The notes: generated by a model from the letters alone, not told the origin. A stretch of DNA of 64,000 nt from Toxorhynchites rutilus septentrionalis (GCF_029784135.1 NC_073745.1:51412285-51476284); one strand, 5' to 3'; shown: positions 32,451-44,482, counted from the first letter of the stretch. Made by a program: numbers and translations.

Positions 32451-33068
32451 AGGATCTCTTTCTCTTTCTCNNNNNNNNNNNNNNNNNNNNNNNNNNNNNN
32501 NNNNNNNNNNNNNNNNNNNNNNNNNNNNNNNNNNNNNNNNNNNNNNNNNNNNNNNNNNNNNNNNNNNNNNNNNNNNNNNNNNNNNNNNNNNNNNNNNNNN
32601 NNNNNNNNNNNNNNNNNNNNNNNNNNNNNNNNNNNNNNNNNNNNNNNNNNNNNNNNNNNNNNNNNNNNNNNNNNNNNNNNNNNNNNNNNNNNNNNNNNNN
32701 NNNNNNNNNNNNNNNNNNNNNNNNNNNNNNNNNNNNNNNNNNNNNNNNNNNNNNNNNNNNNNNNNNNNNNNNNNNNNNNNNNNNNNNNNNNNNNNNNNNN
32801 NNNNNNNNNNNNNNNNNNNNNNNNNNNNNNNNNNNNNNNNNNNNNNNNNNNNNNNNNNNNNNNNNNNNNNNNNNNNNNNNNNNNNNNNNNNNNNNNNNNN
32901 NNNNNNNNNNNNNNNNNNNNNNNNNNNNNNNNNNNNNNNNNNNNNNNNNNNNNNNNNNNNNNNNNNNNNNTTCTCTTTCTCTCTTCTCTTCTCTTTCTCT
33001 TTCTCTTTCTCTTTCTCTTTCTCTTTCTCTTTCTCTTTCTCTTTCTCTTTCTCTTTCTCTTTCTCTTT
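32451..33068. repeat. TTCTCT microsatellite with a 500-base assembly gap
   Basis: A CTCTTTCT-type pyrimidine repeat begins at about 32455, is cut by exactly 500 N (32471-32970), and resumes as a regular TTCTCT hexamer array to 33068. The round gap length suggests a placeholder of unknown true size. Arg-Glu or Ser-Leu dipeptide ORFs predicted across it are artefacts of the repeat. Confidence 0.95.
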
Positions 33069-33175
33069 TTATCTTCTCCCTCAAAGAGTTGAAATTTTTG
33101 GTCAGCTCATCAAAAAATTTCAAATCAATTTAAAAAAGAATCCCTAACATCTTTGTGTGTTTTATTCTATCTATA

Positions 33176-34421
33176 CAGGGTTTTCCAACTTTAAATTCCG
33201 AAGTAAATTGAACTAAACAAACTTAGAATTCGAATTTCGATGAAACTTTTATTTCAAATTAAAGTTTGGTTTATGCCATTATGTGTGAAATACAACATCA
33301 TTCAAATGTTCACCTAGGGCTTCCTCGCACACCATGATACGGAACAGGTAATTTTCGATGACTTTTCGGCACATATGGGGCGGTATCTCGGTCATAACTT
33401 CACGAATGTTGTCTTTCAAATGTTCAAGAGTTTGCGGAGACACAAAAAAAAAGTCTAGCGGGTTCAAATCGCATGATCTGAACGGTCAATTGGCATCACC
33501 AAAACGCGAAATTAAGCGTCCCTCAAATTTCGTTCGCAATATGGCCATGTTCGGTCGTGTTGTGTGGCACGTGGCGCCGTCCTGCTGAAACCACATGTCA
33601 TCCGTATCCATATCTTCAATTTGTGGCAAAAAAAATCGGTTAACATGCGGCCATAGAGCTCACCATTAACAGTTACCGTCTCGCCGTCCTCATTTTCAAA
33701 TAAATACGGCCCGATGACTCCACCAGACCATAATGCGTACCAAACAGTGACTTTTGGCGGATGCAATGGCCTCTCAACAGTCACGTGTGGATTTTCTGAG
33801 CCCCATAGCCACCGAGCTCGAAATGTGCCTCATCGCTGAAGAAAATTTGATGCGAAAATTCAGCATTTTGCTGCTGTTGTTCGTTCACCCAATCGACGTA
33901 TGCCCGACGCATTCCATGGTCACCACGCTCTAATTTTTGTACCAGTTGGACTTTATATGGATGTAGGTGCAAGTCCAAATGCAAAATTCACCACAATGAT
34001 GTGTTTGACAAGCCCAATTGCTGAGCACGCCGTGGAATCGAAACATTCGGGTCATCCTCCACACTGGCAGCAACAGCAGCGATATTTTCGGCCGAACGCA
34101 CATTACGATGATGCACAGGTTTCACAATATCCGCTACGGATCCAGTTTGATCGAATTTACGCACTACATTAGCGATTGTGTGCTCTGTAGGCCGTCCATG
34201 ACGACAAAAATCCGTCCGTAATGCTCGAAAAACATTTGCCGGTTTTTCATCATTTTTATAGTGTAATTTAACAAAATTAACACGTTGTGCGATGCTAAAA
34301 CGATCCATATTGTAAAATGGCAAAAATTCAACTAACGATATGACGCTTTGGTTGACAGCTATGTCGAACGGTTGTCAGCGCAGGGCTGTATATTTTCGGA
34401 AGCCCGAAATGGAAAACCCTG
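33176..34421 (-). mobile_element. DD41D mariner-like transposon (rosa/visitor type)
   Basis: The left end starts CAGGGTTTTCCA, and the right end is its reverse complement TGGAAAACCCTG. Both have a TTCCGAA word about 20 bases further in and are flanked by TA (33174-33175 and 34422-34423). Total length is 1246 bp, a full-size element. Its transposase is on the minus strand and decayed. Confidence 0.88.
33279..34323 (-). pseudogene. DD41D transposase, full length with frameshifts
   Basis: The N-terminus from 34323 reads FSIAQRVNFVKLHYKN then a helix-turn-helix region through VADIVKPVHHRNVRSAENIA. A frameshift near 33986 leads to LHLDLHLHPYKVQLVQ and FFSDEAHFELGGY (first Asp). Another break follows, then HPPKVTVWYALWSGGVIGPY. 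The next block, WFQQDGATCHTT (second Asp), lies in a different frame from the longest ORF. SCDLNPLDFFFV (third Asp) follows 41 residues later. A TGA replaces a Trp codon between them. The D-41-D spacing places it in the DD41D group, apart from classical D34D mariner. At least three lesions make it inactive. Confidence 0.82.
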
Positions 34422-34559
34422 TATATGTCAATCCCGAGAATTAACACACATGAATCTTACAAGTAAAACACTTGTTTTTTTCAGGAATGTGCATGCAAAA
34501 ATTCCATATATTTTAAGAACTATATTGAGAACTATTTTTGACAATTTTCACTTTTCTTC

Positions 34560-35530
34560 ATAAAACGATGTTTTATGCCTAATTTTCCGGAAAAACACAG
34601 AAAAAAAATTATTGTTTTTTCCCTGACTTTGAAAACACAACATCAAGCTCAATCGCCCCATGTTGATATTCCAAGCATAACTGTTGTTTTTTTTTGTAGA
34701 TCCATAATAAATGAATCAGTTCATGCACAAGAATTTTATGTCACGCTTCCAGTAGGGCTGATAACCTCATTTCTGGTATAGAAAAACGAACTGATTCTCA
34801 AACAAATAAAAAAAAAGTTTAACAGAACAAATGTACACCTTGTTAGTGAATGCCTAATAACAATGAGATTTATATTTTGCAAAGGTGTTACAGATCGGGG
34901 GTTTCCGTAGCCACATTGGTGGCGCGTTCGCTTAGTAAGCGATCGATCGTGAGTGCAAAACTCAGGGTTCTCATTGACCATCTTTGTGTTGTTACAGAAT
35001 AACTACGTCCACGCAACAATCATCAGCGATGGAGATCGATCCACGGTCGAAATAAGATCGATTCATCCATACAACTGCTCTGCTCTGCAAGACACATCGG
35101 GCTGCTGTTCTATAAATAATTCAACAATGATCAATCAACTGTCTCCGCTGTCCGGTGGTCCTACTGGATAATGGAAGAACAGAAAGAATACTCTTACGCC
35201 TAAATGGCTACTGTGTGAATGTACCATATGTAATGGTATAGAAGGAATACTGGCGAATGGCAACTGCGTAATGTGCTAATTATAGATATATGATAACCAT
35301 GTGACATGTACACGATTCAAATTCGGCTCTGTTACAGCTAAAATGCTAATGAGCCTTAAATAAATAAATGGGATAAAAAAAAGGTGTTACAGATCACTCC
35401 CTTCTTCCGAAAACAATATTTTAATGCATAATCTTTCGGAAAAACACAAAAAACTTATTGTATGTTCCCAGTATTCTAAAAAACAACATCAAGTTCAATT
35501 GTCCCATTTTGATATTCGAGGCATAACTGT
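34560..35530. repeat. Pair of ~125-bp direct repeats flanking a SINE
   Basis: 34560-34690 and 35405-35530 share, in order, CCGAAAA/TCCGGAAAAACACA, ACAACATCAAG(C/T)TCAAT, CCCAT(G/T)TTGATATTC and GCATAACTGT. They are diverged copies of one unidentified repeat in the same orientation, about 845 bp apart. The SINE at 34897 lies between them. Confidence 0.65.
34897..35379 (+). mobile_element. tRNA-derived SINE with perfect 16-bp target duplication
   Basis: The head contains a Pol III A-box-like TAGCCACATTGGTGG (about 34908) and a B-box-like GTGCAAAACTC (about 34955). The tail ends TTAAATAAATAAATGGGATAAAAAA. The 16-mer AAAGGTGTTACAGATC lies directly before (34881-34896) and after it (35380-35395), an undiverged duplication that implies a young insertion. 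It encodes no protein. The 483-bp length fits the larger insect SINEs; no named family is claimed. Confidence 0.85.
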
Positions 35531-36248
35531 CCCACCATGATTTTATGAACCTGGTAGACAAATGCCCTGGAAAACTTTGATTACGTTTTTCTCAGTTGCA
35601 GATTTTGGAACATGGGACAACTATAAGTAGAACGGCAGTACAAGAGATAAAAGGTTGACGTCACACACACACACACACACACTATATAATTATTATTAGG
35701 ATTATATGTAATTCTTTGAATGTTTTATTTTTTGGTGGAATGAATCAAGGTCCAGACACGATCAACTTAAAGTGAACTCTTTTATATAATTTTTGGGCAT
35801 TCAATGTTATAATAGTCCGGGGACTAAGAAGAAATTCGCATACGTAGCAGTTTCTCCATCAACATGACTCGACAGTCATTCGGGCGTTTAGTTGCTATCT
35901 CACTCTACAACTCGACTATCTCATTTCATTTTTCTCCGTCAAATGGACTTCATTGAAGTGACTCCCCTCAAAATGAATTCGTTTCTCTCTCTCGTGTATC
36001 ACGTATGCATGTATCGATGTTCGAGTTCAACGTGGTTTGACATATACTACAGGTAAGCTAGACAAATTTGTGAATTTTGTTGATATAATTTCGGTTTTCT
36101 GTATGATTTTTTCACAAAATTGAACTCGGAGACAAAGTAAACTAAAATTTTGTTTAAAAGGGTTCCTCCCAAACTGCACGCTTTTTACTTATACTACTAT
36201 AATACTATTAAAAATATGTGAATATCCTTTACAATTTCCAACAAGTCA
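35531..36248. other. Spacer with a short CA repeat
   Basis: A (CA)9-10 microsatellite lies at about 35663-35682. Nothing else was recognised before the MITE to the right. Confidence 0.5.
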
Positions 36249-36661
36249 CCCATATATTGGAAGACACTTTTACAGGGAAAAAGTTTTTCTTACAACAACA
36301 TTTTCATGTTTTGTTTGAAAAAATTCACCTAATCCTAATTTTGCTTTAAAGTCAGGATAGCAATTTAGCGTTTGAAATGTTCTTGACATATTTCTAAATA
36401 GAAAAAAGTTTGCATGCATGTCATGAAGATCGCGATAATGTATACATAAAAAAAAAATATGGTTTAAACATTAATAGTTGATATTTTAGACAAAAGCTCA
36501 AATTATAGTAATTTTTAGACCTTTGTCAAAAACGCTCAATCACTGTCTTGACTTTAAACAAAATTAGGATTAGTTGTAATTTTTTCAAAAAAAAGCATGG
36601 ACAAGTTATTGTTAGAAAAACTTTTCCCTTTAAAAATGCCCATCTTCAATTATATGGGTTG
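36249..36661. mobile_element. MITE with ~140-bp inverted arms
   Basis: The left arm (about 36249-36388) and right arm (about 36520-36661) are inverted copies. ACCCATATA at the left end answers TATATGGGT at the right. The shared inner words include CTAATCCTAATTTTG, GAAAAAATT and AAAGTC. The central ~130 bp is unpaired. No coding capacity is visible. The target duplication was not resolved. Confidence 0.72.
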
Positions 36662-37940
36662 TAGCGGACCGGGTTTCAAAAGACAACCCGGAACCTACGG
36701 CCAGCTCGAAGAAGGCTAACAGCTCGCCTTTCTACCCGACCTCTCTTAAGCGATTGGCTTAAGCGCCACCTCTTTCGAGGACCAATCGCCGCGTTAGTTG
36801 CCCAGCTAGAGGCCTGACATGCAGGCCTAAATTGTATACTTTTATCAGGATCGGGGGACGATCGAGCTGTACCAATTCCAGCCAGCGAAGACTTCTAGAA
36901 GACACCCGTAGAGTACTCCGAGAAAACCATCAAACGACCAAGAATCACCTTAAAAGCACAGAATACCGCAACAGGGTTTTCTCATCACCGGAAGTATTCA
37001 GCGAACAAATAACCAGACTGGCTCAACCATCTGGGAAACAAAGGCTCCAAACAACAACGAAATCCAAATAATAATCTCAAAACACGGATATCGTGAAACC
37101 TTAATGAAACATAAAATGAACGATTACAGGATCACATATGACTTTTACTCATAACTTAACAACATGACGAAAAACTTCCTGAGTGGACTACAGATTCACA
37201 TTTATACAATTTATTTGTACGTTTACTTTGCTTAAACTATGGAGACATCACATGTGCACATGGACGAAACTATACAATACAGGGTACCTGGGGAGTGCGA
37301 TGAGGACACAAATTTCCTCACCGACTCCTTCTGCTTCTTTGCGGCGGATTCTCCGCCGGTTGGTAGCTTCCAGCGGGTCCGTTGAAGGCGCGAGGGTACG
37401 GCGCAGCCTTTTCTCCGACGTGTTTGGTTCGCCGGATTTCGCCAAGAAAGGAATTTCCCTGTTGTTTTATTAGCTCTTTTAAATTAATTGAGCGTTTATT
37501 TGTTTAATCAAGAACAATGATTACAAATTAACCAATCGCGAACAAAACACACAATGGTTCCGCGATGTCGGACAGTTCTAAGTCAAATGGTCGAAGAACA
37601 GTGTAGTCCTCAAATAAACCGCAGGGTATCTCGCGATTCAGAGCTCAAGCTCAGCCGAAGATAATTTTCCCAAAGCATCCCCTTGTGTGCATCTTGCTTC
37701 AACTAACCGTCCTTGAATACGACCTTCTCATTCCCCTCCCCAAACTCAAGGCCACGAAAGTAAGCACTGCGCGAACAGACACTCATTGGCCGAACAACTT
37801 TGGCGATTGAGCTTTCGCCCAGCTCCAGGGAGGTGGGATGGGAAATCTAAGCTCTTAAGTATACTTTGTGGAGTATCTTTTAGTTTACTTTCGGTTGTGA
37901 CTTAGTACAGGTACACTGTAAATGTTTCAGTGTGAGTTTT
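36662..37940. other. GC-richer unassigned segment, possible solo LTR
   Basis: Base composition changes sharply at 36662, from AT-rich MITE sequence to a segment starting TGTAGCGGACCGGGTTTC with no credible ORF. A small hairpin (CCGGGTTTCAAAAGACAACCCGG) lies at its start. It could be a long solitary LTR beginning TGT and ending near TACA at about 37912, but no flanking 4-6-bp duplication was found. Treated as unidentified. Confidence 0.35.
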
Positions 37941-37984
37941 TGAATTTAAATTTTGATATTTGAATAATTACTAACTATCCTAAC

Positions 37985-38105
37985 CAATAAATTAATAAGT
38001 ATATAAATAAATAAATAAATAAATATTGTGAATAAATAAATTTAGAAATAAATAAATAACACTCAATAAATATGAACACCAATAATAAATAAGTAAATAA
38101 ATAAT
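37985..38105. repeat. AAAT/AAATA low-complexity tract
   Basis: Runs of AAATAAATAAAT interrupted by other A/T-rich words. ORFs rich in Leu, Phe and Tyr predicted on the minus strand are translation of this tract. Confidence 0.8.
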
Positions 38106-40286
38106 CCAAAAATATCTCATGATGAAAACAGTTGTGGCAACTGTTACAGGGTGACATGTTAAAAATTGTAAGGGCTATTAATATAATTATTTTGAGAATT
38201 TAAAAAAAATGCGCTTTTGAGAAAAATTAATTTCAATTTTCATATATATTTTTTTGGATATTTTTTATGAAAATTCTATGAAAATAGAAACAATTTTGTT
38301 TCATATTATATAACAATTTTTGATACATATTTTTTTTTAAATAAAGAAAAAATAGGCTCTTCTCAAAAAATAGTCTAATCCTTTTTCAATGAGTTCAAGT
38401 ATGCAATGTTGCCTGAATGATCAATGTCTTTACAACCACAACGTTTCGCTGCAATCTGAGATGTTACTGTCAATGGCCAGTCGAGTTGACACGAAATTCG
38501 TCTATGGATTATCTGTCTTAAAAGTTTGCTTTACATTTCGGACTTCTGGAGTTTATATTGGGTCATTAGAAACGTATCGCGGTTATTGGTCATAAGATGA
38601 TTTTGATGGTTATATTTCGGGTAACATTGATCCAATCGTGTTAAAAGAACGCGAGGCATTTTAGGCTACACTTTTTTGTAGACAAAGATTGGTGATTCAC
38701 CAATCGTGTCAAAAAATATATTGATTTGGAAATGAGTGAAATTTCTGAAGGCAAACTTTGAAGAATGTGATGCATATTTACTGCAGAAAAGCAAAACATA
38801 TAATTATGACCTATATATACTTATTTATAATTGATTTTAAATAGTTTTCAAAAACAGAAAAATATATTCAAAAATTGCAAAAGATCTTTTCAGATGACCC
38901 ATTATGTTTATAACCGTCCCTTGCTATCACATCTCGCTCAGGACGCGAAAATTGTCAGCTAGTCAATTCAAAATGACACAGTTTATTATTAGTCAATATA
39001 TGTTTTATTCTGATCGTTTGACAGTCAGACATAGTGAACTTATAAAAAGTGCTATCATCGAATTGTGAACAAGACCAAAAACAGACAAAGATCGGTTCTG
39101 GAAAACATGTGACAATATTACTAAACATGTTGTTCGATTGTCTACGGAAACATTCAATCGATTCATCTTCTCAACACACTACCGACCGAGTCGAATATCT
39201 ATTCGTGGCATCTTTCAACCATTCCCTCTGAAACTTGTTTTCCCCTTTTTTCATTCAGGAAAGCTCCAACAACATCGTTGATAAGGAGCGGGAAACAAAC
39301 TTCCATCGCGATAAGCGCGGTCGGTTTTCTCGGCCAGCAGGAGACGAAGCCATCGAATCCTGGGGTTTCGGGGTCCCTTTTGACCGTTCGTTTCCCTCAT
39401 CATTAGCAAAGAGATGGGTGATTAGGAAACTTCACAATGCCGCGTCAATAAATTAGGCGTAGCAGAATTATTTTGCTCTTCGAACGTAAGGATGACCTAC
39501 CCACTCACCCGTGTTGGTTTGGCGGCGAAGATGGAGATGAATTTTTCTGCTATTCCTGATCGGAACTTTCGTCGGATATGCGCGCTATGCCTCAGTGGTA
39601 ACAACAATAGGATTAGTGTCAGTGACGCAGCGTGAAAAACGAAAACTTTTCCAATAGAAAACTTTGAACTCAATATACGCCAACATACACACACACACAC
39701 ATATCCGTGGGAAGAGGATATTAAGCAATTTTTTCTCGGCTTCTTATTTTCCTTTGCTTAACCCGTTTGTTGGGTTACTCCTCGGGAAGCTGAAAATCTT
39801 GTACTAGCGGATATTTAACTTTTCTTTTGTTGTTGTTGTTGCAGGATTGCCTTTGTCTGTCTCGGTGGCAGGTTCTTGTGTTGTAAGGAGTAGAGTGTAT
39901 GTGCTACCGGCAGTCATTTTATCGTTCGCTTCGATCTCCCGAAAGAGCAAGAGCCTCCTCTTCGGCTGGGCGGTTCAAGTGGTTGTATTTGTTTTGTAGA
40001 AAGTTGTTTCGGTGCTCGACAAAATAAATACTCGCACAAAGTGATTATTCTCTTAATACTTCGAATCTTACGACCCCCCGGGATAAACCTAGGCTCAATA
40101 CGGGAAGGATTAATCCACCCGGGGGGTTTGATGTGCTTTCGGCCGATACGTCTAAAATCCCACTGGTGAAAGATTCCATTTACTACCTATTTTGATAAAT
40201 TAACAACTCCTCCCCTCCCAATCCTGGGTGATTTTGTGTGAGTGAGAGAGTAGAGACACTTCGATGAAAAATATATAAACTCTTAC
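38106..40286. other. dpr intron, no element recognised
   Basis: No supported feature. There are a short TTG repeat at about 39825-39842 and a CA repeat at about 39690-39702. ORFs of 60-73 codons here carry no domain. Confidence 0.5.
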
Positions 40287-40423
40287 CGTTCAGGACGTGT
40301 ACGGAGATGCTATAGTGCTGATTTGGTCCAATTGAACAAGTGTAGCTGCCCGAGTCCTGTTTGTTCACTTTGGCCACGAACAGCGTTGAGTTGGCACCGA
40401 TGTTGGTGAGGTTCGTCTTGACG
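40287..40423 (-). CDS. Dpr-family gene, exon encoding the second half of Ig domain 2
   Basis: On the minus strand an acceptor (pyrimidine tract ending CCGGATAG) precedes 40423 and a donor GTAAGA follows 40287. The 137-nt exon completes a Ser codon split with the upstream exon, then encodes 45 residues and one base of a Gly codon. It contains GANSTLFVAKVNKQDSGSY and then TCSIG, the F and G strands of an Ig fold with the DSGxYxC signature, and closes VHVLNG, a hallmark ending of the second Ig domain in Dpr proteins. Family role (established knowledge): neuronal surface receptors binding DIPs in synaptic matching. Which dpr paralog (or zig-8-like gene) this is cannot be decided here. Confidence 0.88.
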
Positions 40424-41570
40424 CTATCCGGAAAAAAAGAGAGAATCGAATGAGGGTTAGTAAAAAAAGGTAAGCGAACTCGCAAAAAAGGATATTGACT
40501 GTTTTCTGAGAGTTGTGCTGCTGCCATGGTTCAGATTGCCTGGCGTCTGGTCATGGAAAGAAAAAAAACGTGGGATTTTGTGAGCGACCAAACGGGGACT
40601 ATCAACGGCCCGGTCACAATCGAAGGTGGCTTAAGTTAAATGTAAGGCAACGTGATGAAATGGCGATAAAAACTATGTTTTTGTTGGCATCAAGCCCCGG
40701 GTTCTGGCAAAGAATGAATTGAGATCATCCTTGCCAATATCGGGCTAGAACACTGAGTTGCCGCTACGTTACACAGGTCTGCGAGAATTTGCCGCGTTTG
40801 TTCTGTGGTGCTACTAAAACAAGATTGACGATAAGTTTCTTTTAACTTGTTATATTATAGAGGGTATCATCCGGTTTTTCGTAAGATATCCGACCCTACA
40901 TTGTTAGTGTTATTTTTTACTGCTAACGATGGGGACACTGTTGAATAGAGCTGTGGGGTTCTAGACAGGCGATGTCACGAGTGAACTGTAACGGAAAAAA
41001 CAATCCCATGGGAGATCTGGTTCATTGTTCGAAAGCCAAAGCTATGTTGACATTATTGTAATTTTATAGCAAAGTGTTATAATTTTTTTTAAAGACAATC
41101 ATACAGGTCAACATACATGTCCGAGTACAGCGTATGTTGATCTGTGTGACAATCAAGTAAAATTTTCTTGGGCTTTTGGGGGAAGGCTATCTTCTTCGGG
41201 AACATAGACTTTGCTGTAGAGCCCAACGCGGCGTTTTTACTGGACAATCTAGAATTGCATTGAATGTAAATTCGTTTGGCGGTTCGTTGTTGCAGAGAAC
41301 AAAGATATGTACAGTTTTTTTCCACAATCTTTTCTCATGCTCAAAACCTGGTCAAGGTCCGAAGAGCATTTCCTGAAGTTTAAAAAAGCACGACGCATTT
41401 TCTTGAAAAATAGACTGTATCCACATTATTCAGTTATCCAATATTACACACGATGTTGTGGAAAAAATGAGATCGAATATAGTCTAGATGTTGATCAATA
41501 CTGTGCGATGTTGTATTTGCGACTGAACGATGTACTGAACATGCTTTGCTCTAATTATACGGTACCTTTG
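40424..41570. other. dpr intron, no element recognised
   Basis: No supported coding exon or structured repeat. Overlapping ORFs on both strands between 41089 and 41597 lack domains. Confidence 0.5.
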
Positions 41571-42274
41571 CAGCCATTCCATGTCCAACCGATATAGTGT
41601 TTCTCAGGTTTTCGCGAAAAGTGGTAGTTTTGTTCTTTATCGCAAGATATTTGACCCGTATTTTTTTTATTTTTTCGTAAGGGTGACCATTTCCATTTTA
41701 GAGTGGCCCGAAAAAAACATTTTTTCGAGTTTTTCCCAAAAATGACTTTTTTTTGGAAATTCATAACTTTTAAACTGCTGGATCGATACAGATGATCGAT
41801 ATATAAAATTACAGCCAATCACTTATTCTTTTTAGGAAAAACATAACACTTGCCAAAAATTTGGATTTTGTTTTCGTAATTATTGATTGTATTTGTTTTT
41901 TGTTGTTTTCGTGGCTTTGGACTAGAGGGTGTTATATTTTTTTATATTTTTTCTTGAAAGCTGAGGATTTTTGACACAACATATCCAAAAATCGGAGATG
42001 TGATTTTTTTCGCTTTCAAGTTATGAATTTTCAAAGTTAAATGATGGTTAAAAACCAATTTTTTCCCCTTTTCCGAAAAAAAAACTTTTTTGAAAAAATC
42101 ATTACTTTTGAACAACTGGGCCCCCGAGAACCCCGGACATCCCCTAAAATGAAGATGGGTACCCTAATGAAAAAAAAAAAAAAATACGGGTCTAATATTT
42201 TGCGATTAAGAACAAATATACCACTTTTGACGAAAATCTGAGAACCACTATATTGGTTCGACATGGAATGGCTG
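41571..42274. mobile_element. 704-bp MITE with ~140-bp terminal inverted repeats
   Basis: The left end CAGCCATTCCATGTC is matched by the right end GACATGGAATGGCTG. The arms remain alignable through AATATAGTG/ATATAGTG, TCAAAAGTGGTA/GCGAAAAGTGGTA and GACCCGTATTTTTTT for about 140 bp. The interior is poly-A/poly-T rich and non-coding. The target duplication is unresolved. Confidence 0.8.
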
Positions 42275-42635
42275 TTAGTTTATAGTTCTTTGTTTGGATA
42301 TTCGCTGTTCGTGACATCGAAGATGAGTTTGACAGCTAGCTTACATGAAGCAAGCAAAAAACACAAAGCAATGCAAAGTAGATTTAAAGAAGTAGTTTCC
42401 CACGAATAATAAATTTATTTTTATAATGGTAAGTATTAAACGAAATCATGATGTTCTGCAGAGCTAATTATGTGGAAATGTATAAATTAGCAACGTTAGA
42501 AACACTTTTTTATTGCTGTATAAAATTACACTATCTCGGCGACGGGAAAAATAAACACATCTTCAGAAACAACATTATCAATTCTCCGTATCGAATATAT
42601 AAGGTAAATGATGTTGGGTTGTCCAGTCGAAAATA

Positions 42636-43300
42636 TGATCATGATTTGTCCACTTTTTTGAATGCGCTAATTCAGCGCACTTGTGTCAAATCAGGCATTC
42701 AAATTTTTCAAAAAATATAGATAAAATTGTCTTTTTCATGATTTACAGTAGTTTAATATGATATTTTCACGGATTCACATGTTTTAAAGTTTATAAAATC
42801 CACCTTCTATTGGTGTCAGTACGTCCCTCATTTGAGTTAACTTTTAATCAATCACCAGATGATTATCTAGTTCGTATTCAGACCTTTTCTGGATTATTCC
42901 ACTTACAAATATTGTAAACATCATGCTTGCACACTATTTGTATCAGAGAAACATGTAATTAATAGATCTCGATGACCTCAAATTTTGATCATGGTTTGTC
43001 CGACTCGCTGATGTTTGTTTGTCCACATGATTATTATGGCAACCGCTTGGCGCGCTGCATTTTGTTTGTTTTTTATTGTTGCCCATCGCGCGAAGCAGCA
43101 ATAAAGTTTCTCTTTGTTGAGAGATGTTCACCTTTAAAATGCCTAAGAAAAGGTAATATTCTCAAGAAACCCTAAATTATTAATGGATCAATATGATGAC
43201 GGCAAACTCAATAAATGAGAAATGTAACTTCTACTTGAAAATTCGATTTTTTTTTCATACAAAAATGGTGATTTTTAGAACCGGACAAACCATGATCATA
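42636..43300. repeat. Three copies of a GATCATGGTTTGTCC motif; possible small DNA element
   Basis: TGATCATGATTTGTCC at about 42638 and TTGATCATGGTTTGTCCG at about 42985 are direct copies. CGGACAAACCATGATCA at about 43283 is inverted. The last two define an inverted pair about 310 bp apart (42980-43300), a MITE-sized interval. The first may be an outer direct repeat as in IR/DR elements. The interior contains no domain. Confidence 0.5.
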
Positions 43301-43665
43301 ATTTCTCTTTGAAAAAATCGTTAAAAAACGTAAAGAATTGAACAATTTGAACGCCTTATGGTATTATTAGCAACTAGAGACATGGGACTTCTCAACGAAA
43401 CCAAACTCTTATTGATTACATGTGATTTTCAACTGCTTTCGAGCATGCTGATCTCATAGAGGGTAGACGAGGTCTGTTCAAAAAGTATCGCGACTTTAGA
43501 ATTACGCGGATTACGTATATTTGATTTTAGATTTTTTTGTGGCATTATGTTGGTACTTGTGTACACTTATACTGACAAGTATTTGCTATTTTGCTATTTT
43601 GAATGTTCAGTAATTGTTTTACAACTGCTTTTCTCGCACGTGTTTTGATGTTTGCCTATTGCAAA

Positions 43666-43905
43666 AATGGATCAAAGAATCTGTATCAAATTTTGTGTGA
43701 AAAACAAACTTAAGTGCGCGTACACATTCCGAATGTTGATTGTGATATCTGGTAAACCTACCTTGGAGCGACACAACGTTTATCGGAGTTCGAAAAAATG
43801 TTCTCAAAGGGTCGAAAAGATGTAAACACCCGAGCACGTCAACAACTGAAATCAAATATAAGTAATCCGTGGGTATACAAAAATCGTGCTACGTTTAGAA
43901 CAGCT
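43666..43905 (+). pseudogene. Mariner transposase N-terminal fragment
   Basis: Reading from ATG at about 43666 gives MDQRICIKFCVKNKLK, then a helix-turn-helix-like stretch with NVYR and a KGRKDVN word in another frame. This resembles the DNA-binding N-terminus of mariner-like transposases. It is cut after about 70 residues and shifted at least once. No catalytic domain remains. Confidence 0.55.
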
Positions 43906-43997
43906 CTAGTAGTTAGAGTGGTCCACTCTATCCTATTCCATTAATCATTTCCATAGCCATAGCCGATTTTGTTTCAGCACTACGAAGGGATTTCTCA

Positions 43998-44396
43998 CGA
44001 CAGCAAGAAAAACGCAGTTTTTCTGTTGGTTTATGCTTCAAGCTGTAACATAGATACAATTTTATTCATAATATAATTCATTTATTTAACACTTACAATT
44101 TTAGTGTACATATAGGTTTGGAATGGAAGAATCCTAACTGTCCACGTTTTGAGTGTGCCCAATCCAATAATTTTTGCAAAACAGGTAATTTTAGGATATA
44201 ATTTGAGGTAAATTTTAGGTAAACGATGAAACTCAAAGTTATCGAGGAGAACCAAAATGAAAGTCAGCACAATGATAAGCCACAATGCTCTTTTGCCCCT
44301 ATTGTTCCGCCTGTTTGACGTTTCTTTCTGTCACGCATGACAGTACGCACCCGAGTTCATTACGGCGTTGCTGCGACGAGGGGTGTTGTCGTCACA
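43998..44396 (-). repeat. BEL/Pao 3' LTR
   Basis: This 399-bp LTR is identical in length to the one at 50549-50947, with about four substitutions by eye. On the coding strand it starts TGTGACGACAACACC. The last bases (CTGTCG) are ambiguous because the internal side and flank diverge there. Confidence 0.9.
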
Positions 44397-44482
44397 TACC
44401 CCCGCCCGTAAACCTAGTGATGTTCCGGATCTCCGGTAGTTTCTAGAGGATTACATTCCTCTCTGACGTCTAACACCGCCAG

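Noticed and set aside
32365..33147. Long ORFs across the N gap
   Set aside because: They are translations of a hexamer repeat and of unknown bases.
34897..34970. Possible functional tRNA gene
   Set aside because: Box A and B-like motifs belong to a SINE head with target duplications; no cloverleaf acceptor stem is evident.
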